DNA of 64,000 nucleotides from Ignavibacteria bacterium (GTDB lineage: Bacteria > Bacteroidota > Ignavibacteria > Tepidaquicellales > Tepidaquicellaceae), in NCBI GenBank assembly GCA_016929695.1, contig JAFGII010000112.1:1-64000 (forward strand). Direction: 5' to 3'. The position numbers were made by a program, and so were the translations under genes. Position 1 is the stretch's first letter, and each line of letters begins with the position of its first letter. This document shows, piece by piece, positions 1 to 8,174 of this stretch. The notes under the pieces are model-generated. The model made no database searches. It was not told the DNA's origin and saw nothing but the letters and a program-made list of their open reading frames with translations.

Positions 1-208
1 CTGTGCAGATTGTCTTTGTCACTTATAACTGAATGACAAATTAGTTATGTCAGATTTTCACTGACTTGCACCTGAACGCTTCGTGACACACCTAAGTTCA
101 CGAAAATTTACACGGAGTTCACGGAAATATAAAAGAAAAAGTTTGTTCATGATTTTGGGAGTATTTCGATAAATGGCAATAAGAATACGAAAATGGAATA
201 TGTTTTTC
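1..208. other. Intergenic, no gene seen
   Basis: No credible coding frame or RNA gene. Near 105-135 there is a short run of CACGGA-type words (cacggagttcacggaaa) like those near 2045-2080 and, in inverse orientation, near 47845-47880. This looks like a dispersed intergenic microrepeat. The polysaccharide locus may continue beyond position 1, but this cannot be seen here. Confidence 0.5.
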
Positions 209-556
209 GAATCCCTGCGGGATTGCGACAGTCTGGAAGACTGTCCTACTAATCGGGTACGTAATTTTTACCTCCCCCTACCCCCTCTAAAGGGGGACAG
301 TATTACGTTAGTGATTGAAGTAATCCCTGCGGGACGAGACAGTCTGGAAGACTGTCCTACCAGGAATGTAATTTTTATGAATCCCTGCGGGATTGAGACA
401 GTCTGGAAGACTGTCCTACCAGGAATGTAATTTTTATGAATCCCTGCGGGATTGAGACAGTCTGGAAGACTGTCCTACCGGGTACGTAATTTTTACCTCC
501 CCCCTACCCCTCTCCCGATAAATCGGGATAAACTCCGGGGGACAGTATTACGTTAA
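209..556. repeat. Direct-repeat array 1, double-hairpin units (4 copies)
   Basis: Four head-to-tail copies start near 210, 322, 380 and 439, with spacing of 58-59 bp where adjacent. Each unit carries AATCCCTGCGGGAT (5-bp stem), then GACAGTCTGGAAGACTGTC (8-bp stem, 3-nt loop), then CCTACC and an AT-rich linker. A second module, CCTCCCCCTACCCCCT followed by AAAGGGGGACAG and TATTACGTTA, is interspersed at 271-310 and, carrying an extra CCCGATAAATCGGG hairpin, at 495-556. Frames open across the array encode only the repeat (DSLEDCPT words) and are not treated as genes. The function is unknown. Confidence 0.85.
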
Positions 557-589
557 TAAAAAGTATTGTACTTGCCGGAAGAATAAAGG

Positions 590-1813
590 TTATTTTTTAT
601 TTAATAAAAAATCAATTAAGTTTTGGTGGATAATGCCGTTTCTTTCTATTTTTTGGAATTTATCGAGAGACAGAACATATTTGGGATAGTTATCGGATAC
701 GGCTTCCAGCGGCTGAAATTCCCTCTCAATAGTTTTTTTGGAATTAAGCATATAAGAGACCTGAATATAAATTTTACCGTCCGAATTTTCAGCAATAAAG
801 TCAATTTCCGTACCGTCCAATTTACCGACGGCAACCTTGTAGCGGCGACTTTTAAGTTGGAGAAATACGATGTTTTCAAGAATTCCCGAGATATCTTTTT
901 CCCTGTAGCCGATTAATCCGTTTCTTAAACCTATATCACCCATATAATACTTTGCTAAATGTTCGAGATATTTTTTCCCCTTTATATCATAACGTTCTAC
1001 AGACATTATTAAGTTTGCTTCAACAAGATGGGAAACATGATTTAAAACCGTATCTGTTGATATTTTGATTTTTTGTGATTTGAAGAAATCAGAAATATTT
1101 TTTCCGCTGGTAATATTTCCGCAATTATCGAAAATATATTTTGTGATTGCAAATAAATTTGAAGTATCCCTGATTTTATTCCTTGATACAACATCTTTTA
1201 ATATTATCGTGTTAAAGATATTATAAAGATATTCATATATAATTTCATCTGTTAATTCAAAATTATGTATAGCGGGCAACCCTCCATATTTTAAGAACAG
1301 ATTAAATTCATTTTCAAAAACGGCAATGTCTTTTAACCCTGTTTTTTGCCTGAAGTCAAGAAATTCACTAAAAGTTAACGGAAATACTTCTATTGTGATG
1401 TACCTTCCCGTCAGGTGAGTTGCGAGTTCTTTTGAAAACATATATGCATTAGAACCTGTAATGTATATATCGGCAATATTTTCCGAAAGCAATGAATTAA
1501 CAGCTTTTTCCCATTTTTCAACCATCTGAATTTCATCAATAAAAAGGAATTTTTGCTTTGAAGAATTTCGGAATTTGTTTTTGACGTATTTATAAAGGTC
1601 ATTATAATTTTTTATGAAATCATATTCAAGCGATTCCATATTTATTGACAGGATTTCGGAATTTTTCTTCAAAGACTTAATCTGTTTTTGTATTAATTCC
1701 AGCAGTTTGCTTTTACCGACACGCCTCATACCGGTTATAATTTTTATAACAGGTTTGCCTATAAAAGGTTTTAGAATGTCTGTATATGAATTTCTTTCAA
1801 TTAAATTAATCAT
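590..1813 (-). CDS. AAA ATPase with DUF4143 domain
   Basis: This 407-aa protein belongs to the AAA_14/DUF4143 family of ATPases, which is widespread in Bacteroidota and archaea and has no established substrate. Visible motifs are Walker A GMRRVGKS at residues 28-35, Walker B FLFIDEI near 89-95 and a sensor-like stretch YITGSNAYM near 115-123. The C-terminal half (about 200-390) is the DUF4143 region and ends in a PD-(D/E)xK-like segment (EIDFIAENSDGKIYIQ) that may have lost nuclease residues. The length is normal for the family. The gene stands alone between two repeat arrays, and a perfect 16-bp palindrome lies 19 bases upstream of the ATG. Family assignment is confident; the biological role is not known. 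Confidence 0.9.
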   Translation of the reverse strand: MINLIERNSYTDILKPFIGKPVIKIITGMRRVGKSKLLELIQKQIKSLKKNSEILSINMESLEYDFIKNYNDLYKYVKNKFRNSSKQKFLFIDEIQMVEKWEKAVNSLLSENIADIYITGSNAYMFSKELATHLTGRYITIEVFPLTFSEFLDFRQKTGLKDIAVFENEFNLFLKYGGLPAIHNFELTDEIIYEYLYNIFNTIILKDVVSRNKIRDTSNLFAITKYIFDNCGNITSGKNISDFFKSQKIKISTDTVLNHVSHLVEANLIMSVERYDIKGKKYLEHLAKYYMGDIGLRNGLIGYREKDISGILENIVFLQLKSRRYKVAVGKLDGTEIDFIAENSDGKIYIQVSYMLNSKKTIEREFQPLEAVSDNYPKYVLSLDKFQKIERNGIIHQNLIDFLLNKK

Positions 1814-1831
1814 TTTTATATAATATTATAT

Positions 1832-1847
1832 TTCGACTATAGTCGAA
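1832..1847. promoter_or_regulatory. Perfect 16-bp palindrome, putative operator of the ATPase gene
   Basis: TTCGACTATAGTCGAA is identical to its reverse complement and lies 19 bases upstream of the ATPase start codon. A partial second copy (TTCGATTATA) follows about 38 bases further upstream. Position and symmetry suggest a dimeric-regulator site or a short hairpin in the leader. The regulator is unknown, so this is inference from symmetry and position only. Confidence 0.45.
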
Positions 1848-2324
1848 GATATTGTAATTTAATATATTATTTTCGATTATACAAGAAGAATATGAGAGTA
1901 TTTTATTAGTTTTTAAATTCTGCGCAAACCGGTAATGTTTTTATTAGACCGCGGAAAACGTCCCGAGGAGTCGGGATAAACTCCATATGCGGAATCTCGC
2001 GGATACAAGTATTACGTATTAGAAACATCCCGATAAATCGGGATAAACTCCCGGACACGGATTAGACGGAATAACACGGAGAAAAAGCTATTAACCGCAA
2101 CGACGCTAAGTACGCAAAGGACAAAATAAAGGAATATATTTAATTATTCCATTAGTCCTCAAATTCTGTGTAAAATGGCAAAGAATTTTGGCAAAGTTGT
2201 TATGTTCCGAGAGTCCCCTCGTTCGCAAGGGCGAACTCGGGAGACTCTCCGGAACGGAAAAAATGTTAATTTAGAATATTTTGATTCAAGCATTATGCAG
2301 ATTTTTATATTTATAAGCCAAGCC
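1848..2324. other. Intergenic with degenerate repeat fragments
   Basis: There is no credible gene. The stretch holds CCCGAGGAGTCGGGATAAACTCC (1957-1980) and CCCGATAAATCGGGATAAACTCC-like words near 2030, which also occur in array 1. It also has a CACGGA microrepeat near 2045-2080, the words CCGCAACGACGCTAAGTACG near 2096-2115, and a symmetric GAGAGTCCC / GGGAGACTC segment near 2210-2245. It appears to be repeat debris. Confidence 0.5.
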
Positions 2325-2655
2325 CTTCGGGATTTCGACAGTCTGGAAGACTGTCCTACCGGGAATGTAATTTTTATGAATCCCTGCGGGATTGAGACAG
2401 TCTGGAAGACTGTCCTACCAACCGGGTACGTAATTTTTACCTCCCCCTACCCCCTCCAAAGGGGGACAGTATTACGTTAATGATTGAAGTAATTCCTGCG
2501 GGATTGAGACAGTCTAGAAGACTGTCCTACTGGGAATGTAATTTTTATGAATCCCTGCGGGATTTCGACAGTCTGGAAGACTGTCCTACCAGGAATATAA
2601 TTTTTATGAATCCCTGCGGGATTTCGACAGTCTGGAAGAATGTCTACCGGGAATT
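2325..2655. repeat. Direct-repeat array 2, double-hairpin units (5 copies)
   Basis: Five units of the family seen at 209-556, in the same orientation, begin near 2325, 2379, 2490, 2548 and 2607. The CCTCCCCCTACC...GGGGGACAG...TATTACGTTA module sits between copies 2 and 3. Segment 2423-2500 differs by only a few bases from 254-331, so the ATPase gene is bracketed by long near-identical direct repeats. The last unit is decayed (GAAGAATGTC in place of GAAGACTGTC) and ends 8 bases before the stop codon of the aminotransferase gene. Frames across the array are repeat-encoded and not listed as genes. Confidence 0.85.
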
Positions 2656-2662
2656 TAATTTT

Positions 2663-3820
2663 TTAGCCGAGGAATTGTTTTATACTGTCAACAACGAAGG
2701 AGATTTGTTCGTTTGTCAGTTCGGGGTATATCGGCAGTGCGATAGAATTTTCCGAGGCATCGTTGGATACGGGATAATCACTGTCCTGACAGTTTAAATA
2801 TGTAAAGCATTCCTGTCTGTGAAAAGGAACGGGATAATATACTTCATTTCCGATTTCTTTCTCCTTAAGGAAATCACGCAGTTTATCCCTGTTTTTTACC
2901 CTGATTACATACTGATTGTAGATGTGATAGTTTTTGAGTTTGTCAGATTTGTAAACGGGTTTCGGCAGTAATACTTTTTCCGAATAATCAGTGAGTCCTT
3001 CTTTGGTCGCAAGTCCCGATTTTATAAATAATTCGGTGTATAGATTTGCATTCTGTCTTCTTTTTTCAGACCATTTATCGAGATGCGGGAATTTTACGTT
3101 AAGAACTGCCGCCTGTATTTCATCCAGACGGAAATTTCCGCCGATAATTTTGTGATAATATTTCGGTTTACTGCCGTGGACTCTTAATATTTTCAGTTTA
3201 TTGTATAATTCTTCATCGTTAGTCGTAACCATACCGCCATCACCGAAACAGCCGAGGTTCTTGCTCGGGAAGAATGAGAAACAGCCGATATGTCCCAGTG
3301 TTCCTGCACGCCTGCCGTCTTTGTAATCCACACCGATTGCCTGCGCTCCGTCTTCGATTACGAATAGGTTATGTTTTTTCGCTATTGCATTTATTTCATC
3401 CATCTCTGCCGACTGACCGTATAAATGAACGGGTATCAACGCCTTTGTTTTTTTCGTGATTTTCTTTTCGATATCGGAAGGAAGCATATTAAACGTTACG
3501 GGATCAACATCAGTAAAAACCGGTGTTGCATTCAGTCTTGCAACCACTCCAGCGGTAGAAAAGAAAGAATATGTCGGGATAATTACTTCATCACCGGGTT
3601 TTATATCCACAGCCATTAATGCAATCAACAGTGCATCGGTTCCCGATGACACTCCTACCGCGAATTTGCAGTTAATATATTCCGCGATTGTCTTTTCAAG
3701 TTCCTGCACTTCTTTTCCGAGAATGAAATACTGTGATTCTGCAACTGCAATTAACTTTTTGTCTATTTCTTCTTTAATTGTCCGGTACTGCGCCTTTAAA
3801 TCTAATAATGGTACTTTCAT
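2663..3820 (-). CDS. DegT/DnrJ/EryC1 PLP-dependent sugar aminotransferase (WbpE/FdtB-like)
   Basis: This 385-aa aminotransferase should convert a keto-sugar nucleotide to an amino sugar for the surface polysaccharide. The PLP-binding lysine is K187 in FSFFPSKNLGCFGDGG, and the aspartate facing the pyridine nitrogen is about D157 in FVIEDGAQ. The start MKVPLLDLKAQY is typical of the WbpE/WlbC/FdtB subgroup, which works on 3-keto sugars. It is the last gene of the leftward operon, 11 bases after the other DegT gene. A WbpE-like role would fit the UDP-HexNAc dehydrogenase upstream, but the oxidoreductase and acetyltransferase of that pathway are not in view, so the substrate is inference. Confidence 0.88.
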   Translation of the reverse strand: MKVPLLDLKAQYRTIKEEIDKKLIAVAESQYFILGKEVQELEKTIAEYINCKFAVGVSSGTDALLIALMAVDIKPGDEVIIPTYSFFSTAGVVARLNATPVFTDVDPVTFNMLPSDIEKKITKKTKALIPVHLYGQSAEMDEINAIAKKHNLFVIEDGAQAIGVDYKDGRRAGTLGHIGCFSFFPSKNLGCFGDGGMVTTNDEELYNKLKILRVHGSKPKYYHKIIGGNFRLDEIQAAVLNVKFPHLDKWSEKRRQNANLYTELFIKSGLATKEGLTDYSEKVLLPKPVYKSDKLKNYHIYNQYVIRVKNRDKLRDFLKEKEIGNEVYYPVPFHRQECFTYLNCQDSDYPVSNDASENSIALPIYPELTNEQISFVVDSIKQFLG

Positions 3821-3831
3821 AATTTATAATT

Positions 3832-4839
3832 TTAATTTATTATTGTTTTCAAATTTTCAAGAATATATTTTATTTCTTTTTCTTCCAAAGGATAATAAAC
3901 AGGAAGTAAAATAGAATTTTCCGACATATCTTCCGTATTGACAAGTTTTAAATTATTGAATTCACTGAACGAATCCTGTTTGTGTATTGCAGTAATCCCC
4001 TTCCTCAAAGATATTCCGTTATTGTTCATTTTTTCAATTAATCCGTTTATGTTAATTCCGGATTCAGGTTTTATATATACGCAGTATGACTGATAATTTG
4101 TATCAGAGAATTCTTTATTTTTTATTGTAATGAATCTGCTATCCTTTTCGAAAAAATCATCATACATTGAAGCAATCATTTTTCTGTTTTCAAGATATTT
4201 TTCCATTCTTGAAAGTTGAATTATTCCGATTGATGCCTGAATATCGGTCATCCTGTAATTATATCCGTTGTAAATAAATTTGTCTCCCGATATTCCGTGA
4301 TTTCTTAACGCCCGGATTCTTTCATAAGTTTCCCTATTATTTGTAGTAATCATTCCGCCTTCACCTGTTGTGACGATTTTTCTCGGATGAAATGAGAAGC
4401 AGGCAAGAGATGAATCACCACCGATTTTTCTGCCCTTATATCCGCTTCCGATTGCACAAGCAGCGTCTTCGATTAATTTCAGATTGTGTTTTTCCGCAAG
4501 TTTTTTAAATCCGTCAATATCGCAGGCAAATCCTATTTGATGAACGATAAGAATTGCTTTTGTTTTTCCGGTGATTAATTTTTCAGCATCGCCGGGATTG
4601 ATAATTACATTATGTTTTTCAACATCGCAAAATACGGGTTTTGCATTAACGAATTTAATGGAGTTTGCTGTTGCGATAAAACTTAAAGACGGGCAAATTA
4701 CTTCGTCATCTTCTTTTATTTCTTCAGATAAAAGAGCAAGGTGCAAAGCGGCTGTTCCGCTTGAGACCGCAACAGCATATTTCGAACCCTTATATTCACA
4801 GAACTTCCTTTCGAATTCTTCAACTTTTTCACCCTGCAT
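3832..4839 (-). CDS. DegT-family aminotransferase, perosamine-synthetase-like; true start probably upstream
   Basis: A second PLP sugar aminotransferase, with catalytic lysine about K154 (SFHPRKIVTTGEGGM) and AVSSGTAALHLAL near residues 24-36, resembling RfbE/Per. With gmd directly upstream, GDP-4-keto-6-deoxymannose to GDP-perosamine is a reasonable but unproven reaction. The coordinates use the first ATG, giving 335 aa. The same frame runs open upstream to about 4959 and encodes residues conserved at DegT N-termini (PISKPYITQEEE...VLRSGWIM). No ATG, GTG or TTG occurs there. Candidate starts are ATT at 4918-4920 or ATC at 4930-4932, the latter preceded by AGAGAGG and two bases after the gmd stop. 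Confidence 0.85.
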   Translation of the reverse strand: MQGEKVEEFERKFCEYKGSKYAVAVSSGTAALHLALLSEEIKEDDEVICPSLSFIATANSIKFVNAKPVFCDVEKHNVIINPGDAEKLITGKTKAILIVHQIGFACDIDGFKKLAEKHNLKLIEDAACAIGSGYKGRKIGGDSSLACFSFHPRKIVTTGEGGMITTNNRETYERIRALRNHGISGDKFIYNGYNYRMTDIQASIGIIQLSRMEKYLENRKMIASMYDDFFEKDSRFITIKNKEFSDTNYQSYCVYIKPESGININGLIEKMNNNGISLRKGITAIHKQDSFSEFNNLKLVNTEDMSENSILLPVYYPLEEKEIKYILENLKTIIN

Positions 4840-4934
4840 AATCCAGCCGGAACGCAGAACTTCAGCAACAGCATTTTCCTCTTCCTGAGTTATATACGGT
4901 TTTGATATAGGTGTTTTAATGCCGTCTTCGATTT

Positions 4935-6053
4935 TTAATATCCTCTCTGCAAAACTTTCTTAAAATCGGCTTCAATCATCAAATCAACAAGTTCCTTAAA
5001 TCTAACTTTCGGTTCCCAACCGAGTTCATCCTTTGCTTTCTTCGGATTGCCGATTAACAAATCAACTTCCGTGGGACGATAATAGTGAGGAGCAACTTCA
5101 ACGACGGTTGTACCTTTTTTAATTTTACCGTTAAGTTTCAGATTGAATATATTTTCAGACCAGTCAATTCTTTTTTCAAGCAATTCCCTGTCAATTTTTT
5201 CAACAATTCCTTTTTCATCTTTTCCTTTTCCGTCCCATTCAAGTTCAATTCCGAGCCATGAAAAGGTTTCCTTCACGAATTCGCGGACGGTGTGAGTTTC
5301 GCCGGTAGCCAGAACGAAATCTTCCGGCTCATCCTGCTGCAGAATTCTCCACATACCTTCGCAGTATTCGGGGGCATAACCCCAGTCTCTCTTAGCATTA
5401 AGATTTCCAAGCGAAAGATTATTCTGAAGTCCGAGCAATATCCTTGCTGCTGCTCGTGTAATTTTTCTGGTAACAAATGTTTCTCCGCGTCTCGGCGATT
5501 CGTGATTGAATAATATTCCGTTGCAAGCAAAAAGATTATACGCTTCCCTGTAATTGACCACTATCCAGTAACCGTATATTTTAGCGACGCCGTAGGGACT
5601 TCTCGGGTAGAACGGAGTTTTTTCGTCCTGCGGAATCTGCTGAACTTTCCCGTAAAGTTCGCTTGTTGATGCCTGATAAAATTTAGTTTTTATTTCGGTT
5701 TCTCGTATAGCATCCAGAAATCTCAATGTCCCGACTCCGTCAACTTCCGCAGTATATTCGGGAATTTCAAACGATACCTTGACGTGGCTTTGAGCGGCAA
5801 GGTTATAGATTTCAGACGGATGAGTTTTTTCCAGCAGGCGGTTCAGGTTGCTTGTATCGGTAAGGTCGCCGTAATGCAGGAATAATTTTTTATTTAATAT
5901 TTCAGGATTGTTATACAGATGGTCTATCCTTCCCGTATTAAACGAACTGCTGCGTCGAATGAGACCATGAACGGTATATCCTTTATTCAGCAGTATTTCC
6001 GTTAAATAACTCCCGTCCTGCCCCGTTATACCTGTTATTAATGCTGTTTTCAA
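4935..6053 (-). CDS. gmd: GDP-mannose 4,6-dehydratase
   Basis: A short-chain dehydrogenase-type enzyme of 372 aa that converts GDP-D-mannose to GDP-4-keto-6-deoxy-D-mannose, the precursor of fucose, rhamnose or perosamine. The NAD(P)-binding [12 protein letters not shown] is at residues 6-17. [23 protein letters not shown] and the catalytic YxxxK in [11 protein letters not shown] match family signatures, as does [16 protein letters not shown]. The length is standard. It lies 3 bases after the UDP-sugar dehydrogenase gene and feeds the downstream DegT genes. No fucose synthase (wcaG) follows, which favours an amino-sugar fate. Confidence 0.96.
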   Translation of the reverse strand: MKTALITGITGQDGSYLTEILLNKGYTVHGLIRRSSSFNTGRIDHLYNNPEILNKKLFLHYGDLTDTSNLNRLLEKTHPSEIYNLAAQSHVKVSFEIPEYTAEVDGVGTLRFLDAIRETEIKTKFYQASTSELYGKVQQIPQDEKTPFYPRSPYGVAKIYGYWIVVNYREAYNLFACNGILFNHESPRRGETFVTRKITRAAARILLGLQNNLSLGNLNAKRDWGYAPEYCEGMWRILQQDEPEDFVLATGETHTVREFVKETFSWLGIELEWDGKGKDEKGIVEKIDRELLEKRIDWSENIFNLKLNGKIKKGTTVVEVAPHYYRPTEVDLLIGNPKKAKDELGWEPKVRFKELVDLMIEADFKKVLQRGY

Positions 6054-6056
6054 TTT

Positions 6057-7364
6057 CTATGCTTTATAGATTTTTCTGTTTTTTACATTTTTAAATGCAT
6101 TCCTCGTATCGACAATAATCTTTGCATGCTTTGCTATAAATTGTGTATCGTAATATGAGTGGTCAGTTGAAAGCAACACCAAATCATATTTCTTTAAATT
6201 TTCTGCCGTTAATTTAACCGATTTCTTATTGAATTTATATTTTCTCAATTTAGGAATTTCTTTTGTGTAATCGTCATTGTAATCAACAACTGCTCCGTTA
6301 TCCTGCAGTATTTCGATTAATTTCAGAGACGGGGATTCGCGCAAATCATCTATGTCCTTTTTATAAGACAATCCGAGCAATAATATTTTTGAACCTTTCA
6401 GGCAAATTTTATTTTCGTTCATTACGTGCATTACCCTCTCGACCACATAATACGGCATATAGGTATTTATTTCACCTGCGAGTTCAATAAATTTAGTTGA
6501 TATTTCATATTCACGTGCTTTCCACGTCAGATAGAACGGGTCAATCGGAATGCAGTGCCCTCCGAGACCGGGACCCGGATAAAAGGGCGTAAATCCGAAC
6601 GGCTTTGTTGCCGCGGCATCTATCACTTCCCATACGTCTATATCCATTTTATCAAATACCATTTTCATTTCATTCACGAGAGCAATATTGATTGACCTGT
6701 AAATATTTTCAAGAAGTTTTGTTGCTTCGGCAACACGTGCAGTTGAAACGGGAACAACCTGATGAATAACTTTTTCATAAACCATTACAGCAAGTTCCGT
6801 GCATTCTTTCGTGATTCCGCCGACAACTTTTGGAATCGTGGCAGTATTGAATTTCGGATTATTCGGGTCTTCGCGTTCTGGCGAGAATGCAAGATAATAA
6901 TCCTTACCGACTTTCAATCCTGATGCATCCAGAATTTTCACGAGGTCTTCGTCCGTAGTGCCCGGATAGGTTGTACTTTCAAGAGTAACAAGTTGTCCTT
7001 TTCTTAAATGCTTTGCAATTTCCCTTGCCGAATTAAACACAAAACTTAAATCAGGTTCCCTGTTAATATTCAGGGGTGTCGGGACGCAAATAATAAGTAT
7101 ATCGGGTTTATTAAGGTTTTTAAAATCGGATGTCGCTTTCAGGTATCCCGATTCAACACATTTCTTAATCCTACCTGAAGGAATGTGTTTGATGTAAGAT
7201 GCTTTTTTCTCATTAATTGAAACCGATTTTTTTACATCGAGGTCGAAACCAAGTACGGAAATTTTTCCTTCGGCAAACTCGAGAGCGAGCGGCAAACCCA
7301 CATAACCCAGTCCCACGATACCGACCGAAAACTTGTTTTTTTTGATTTTTTCCTTGAGATTCAT
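6057..7364 (-). CDS. Nucleotide-sugar dehydrogenase (UDP-HexNAc 6-dehydrogenase, WbpA/WecC type)
   Basis: A 435-aa UDP-glucose/GDP-mannose dehydrogenase family enzyme that oxidises a UDP-N-acetylhexosamine C6 alcohol to the uronic acid in two NAD+-dependent steps. The N-terminal Rossmann motif GIVGLGYVGLPLALEF is at residues 15-30. The catalytic cysteine is C271 in GPGLGGHCIPIDPFY. The C-terminal UDP-binding domain includes GLSYKKDIDDLRESPS. The sequence is closer to WbpA/TviB-type enzymes than to UDP-glucose dehydrogenase. The gene sits 5 bases after the antiterminator gene in the same operon. Exact substrate (GlcNAc or ManNAc) is not decidable by eye. Confidence 0.9.
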   Translation of the reverse strand: MNLKEKIKKNKFSVGIVGLGYVGLPLALEFAEGKISVLGFDLDVKKSVSINEKKASYIKHIPSGRIKKCVESGYLKATSDFKNLNKPDILIICVPTPLNINREPDLSFVFNSAREIAKHLRKGQLVTLESTTYPGTTDEDLVKILDASGLKVGKDYYLAFSPEREDPNNPKFNTATIPKVVGGITKECTELAVMVYEKVIHQVVPVSTARVAEATKLLENIYRSINIALVNEMKMVFDKMDIDVWEVIDAAATKPFGFTPFYPGPGLGGHCIPIDPFYLTWKAREYEISTKFIELAGEINTYMPYYVVERVMHVMNENKICLKGSKILLLGLSYKKDIDDLRESPSLKLIEILQDNGAVVDYNDDYTKEIPKLRKYKFNKKSVKLTAENLKKYDLVLLSTDHSYYDTQFIAKHAKIIVDTRNAFKNVKNRKIYKA

Positions 7365-7369
7365 AATTT

Positions 7370-7900
7370 TTATTTTGATTTTTTTAATAACTTAACTTCA
7401 GAAGCATTTAATTCGATATTAAGTGAAGCACTTAATTCGGTAATATTGACAACTAATTTATAACTGCCTCTTATTTCTATAATTATTCCCGTCAGCCCTG
7501 TAAAAGGACCATAAGTAATCTCCACTAAATCCCCTTCCGTTATCTGAATTTTATCAACTTTTATTCTTTCAGGTTCAATCAAAGAAATTTTTATGCTTTC
7601 AATTTCCTTTTCCGTCACTATAGCCGGTCGCTTTCTGTACATCAGGTATCCCATTGCTCCCGTAGTATTTGATATGGCTCTTAGTCTTTCAGCATTGTTC
7701 CCGTAAATAAATACATAACTCGGAAACAGGGGTACAAATATTTTCTTTTTCCTATCAGACCATATTCTGAGTTTTTCAACTTTCGGTAGATAGACTTCGA
7801 TTTCTCTCTTTATTATCTGGTCGTGAACTTTAAATTCATTCCGTGGTTTTGTCCGCAATACGAACCACGATTTCAAACCTGCCGTATAACTTTTACCCAA
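7370..7900 (-). CDS. NusG/RfaH-like transcription antiterminator (UpxY type)
   Basis: A 176-aa NusG paralogue. An NGN domain spans about residues 9-105 (SWFVLRTKPRNEFKVHDQI ... FPSYVFIYG) and a KOW motif follows at about 120-150 (EGDLVEITYGPFTGLTGII). Specialised NusG proteins of this type in Bacteroidota capsule loci (UpxY) promote read-through of the long polysaccharide operon in which they lie. Here it is the third gene after wzc and overlaps the zinc-ribbon gene by 8 bases. It is not the housekeeping NusG, which normally sits with ribosomal protein genes. The name is family-based; the operon-specific role is inference. Confidence 0.9.
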   Translation of the reverse strand: MGKSYTAGLKSWFVLRTKPRNEFKVHDQIIKREIEVYLPKVEKLRIWSDRKKKIFVPLFPSYVFIYGNNAERLRAISNTTGAMGYLMYRKRPAIVTEKEIESIKISLIEPERIKVDKIQITEGDLVEITYGPFTGLTGIIIEIRGSYKLVVNITELSASLNIELNASEVKLLKKSK

Positions 7901-8174
7901 AATAACTCTTCAAAAATGATTTTACCAAATAGACAGCAATAATAAATAAAAGAGAGTATAAAAGAATTAACGGAAAAAAGTTCTTGGAAAGTTTATAAGC
8001 AAATATTTTTCCCCGCCAGCCGCAATTTCTGCAAATATACGGTGTGAAAGACAATTTCTTAAGAATCTTCTCCAGAATATTTCTTGACCTGCTCCTTCTT
8101 AATGTAGCAATTTCATTGCATTTCGGACAACGGTTTATCTGAACGCTTCGTTTTATTAATAATTTTGTATTCAA
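7893..8174 (-). CDS. Small membrane-anchored zinc-ribbon protein
   Basis: A 93-aa protein that I do not recognise as a named family. Residues 16-51 form a four-cysteine zinc ribbon (CPKC ... CRNCGWRG) with a basic RRSRSR stretch between the knuckles. Residues about 66-88 form one hydrophobic membrane segment (FFPLILLYSLLFIIAVYLV), leaving the ribbon probably cytosolic. It starts directly after the wzc stop and overlaps the antiterminator gene by 8 bases, so translation of the three is likely coupled. Position suggests a role in capsule assembly or its regulation; no function can be assigned. Confidence 0.8.
   Translation of the reverse strand: MNTKLLIKRSVQINRCPKCNEIATLRRSRSRNILEKILKKLSFTPYICRNCGWRGKIFAYKLSKNFFPLILLYSLLFIIAVYLVKSFLKSYFG

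Noticed and set aside
173-430. 85-aa open frame reading through repeat array 1
   Set aside because: The translation consists of the repeat itself (DSLEDCPT words in each unit) and has no independent start context. The same peptides appear in the frames of array 2.
209-480. CRISPR array from regularly spaced repeats
   Set aside because: Units are contiguous copies of about 59 bp with no unique spacers of constant length, and no cas genes are present.
2175-2797. Two further open frames (about 101 and 105 aa) over repeat array 2
   Set aside because: They are repeat-encoded, and the second runs antisense into the aminotransferase gene.
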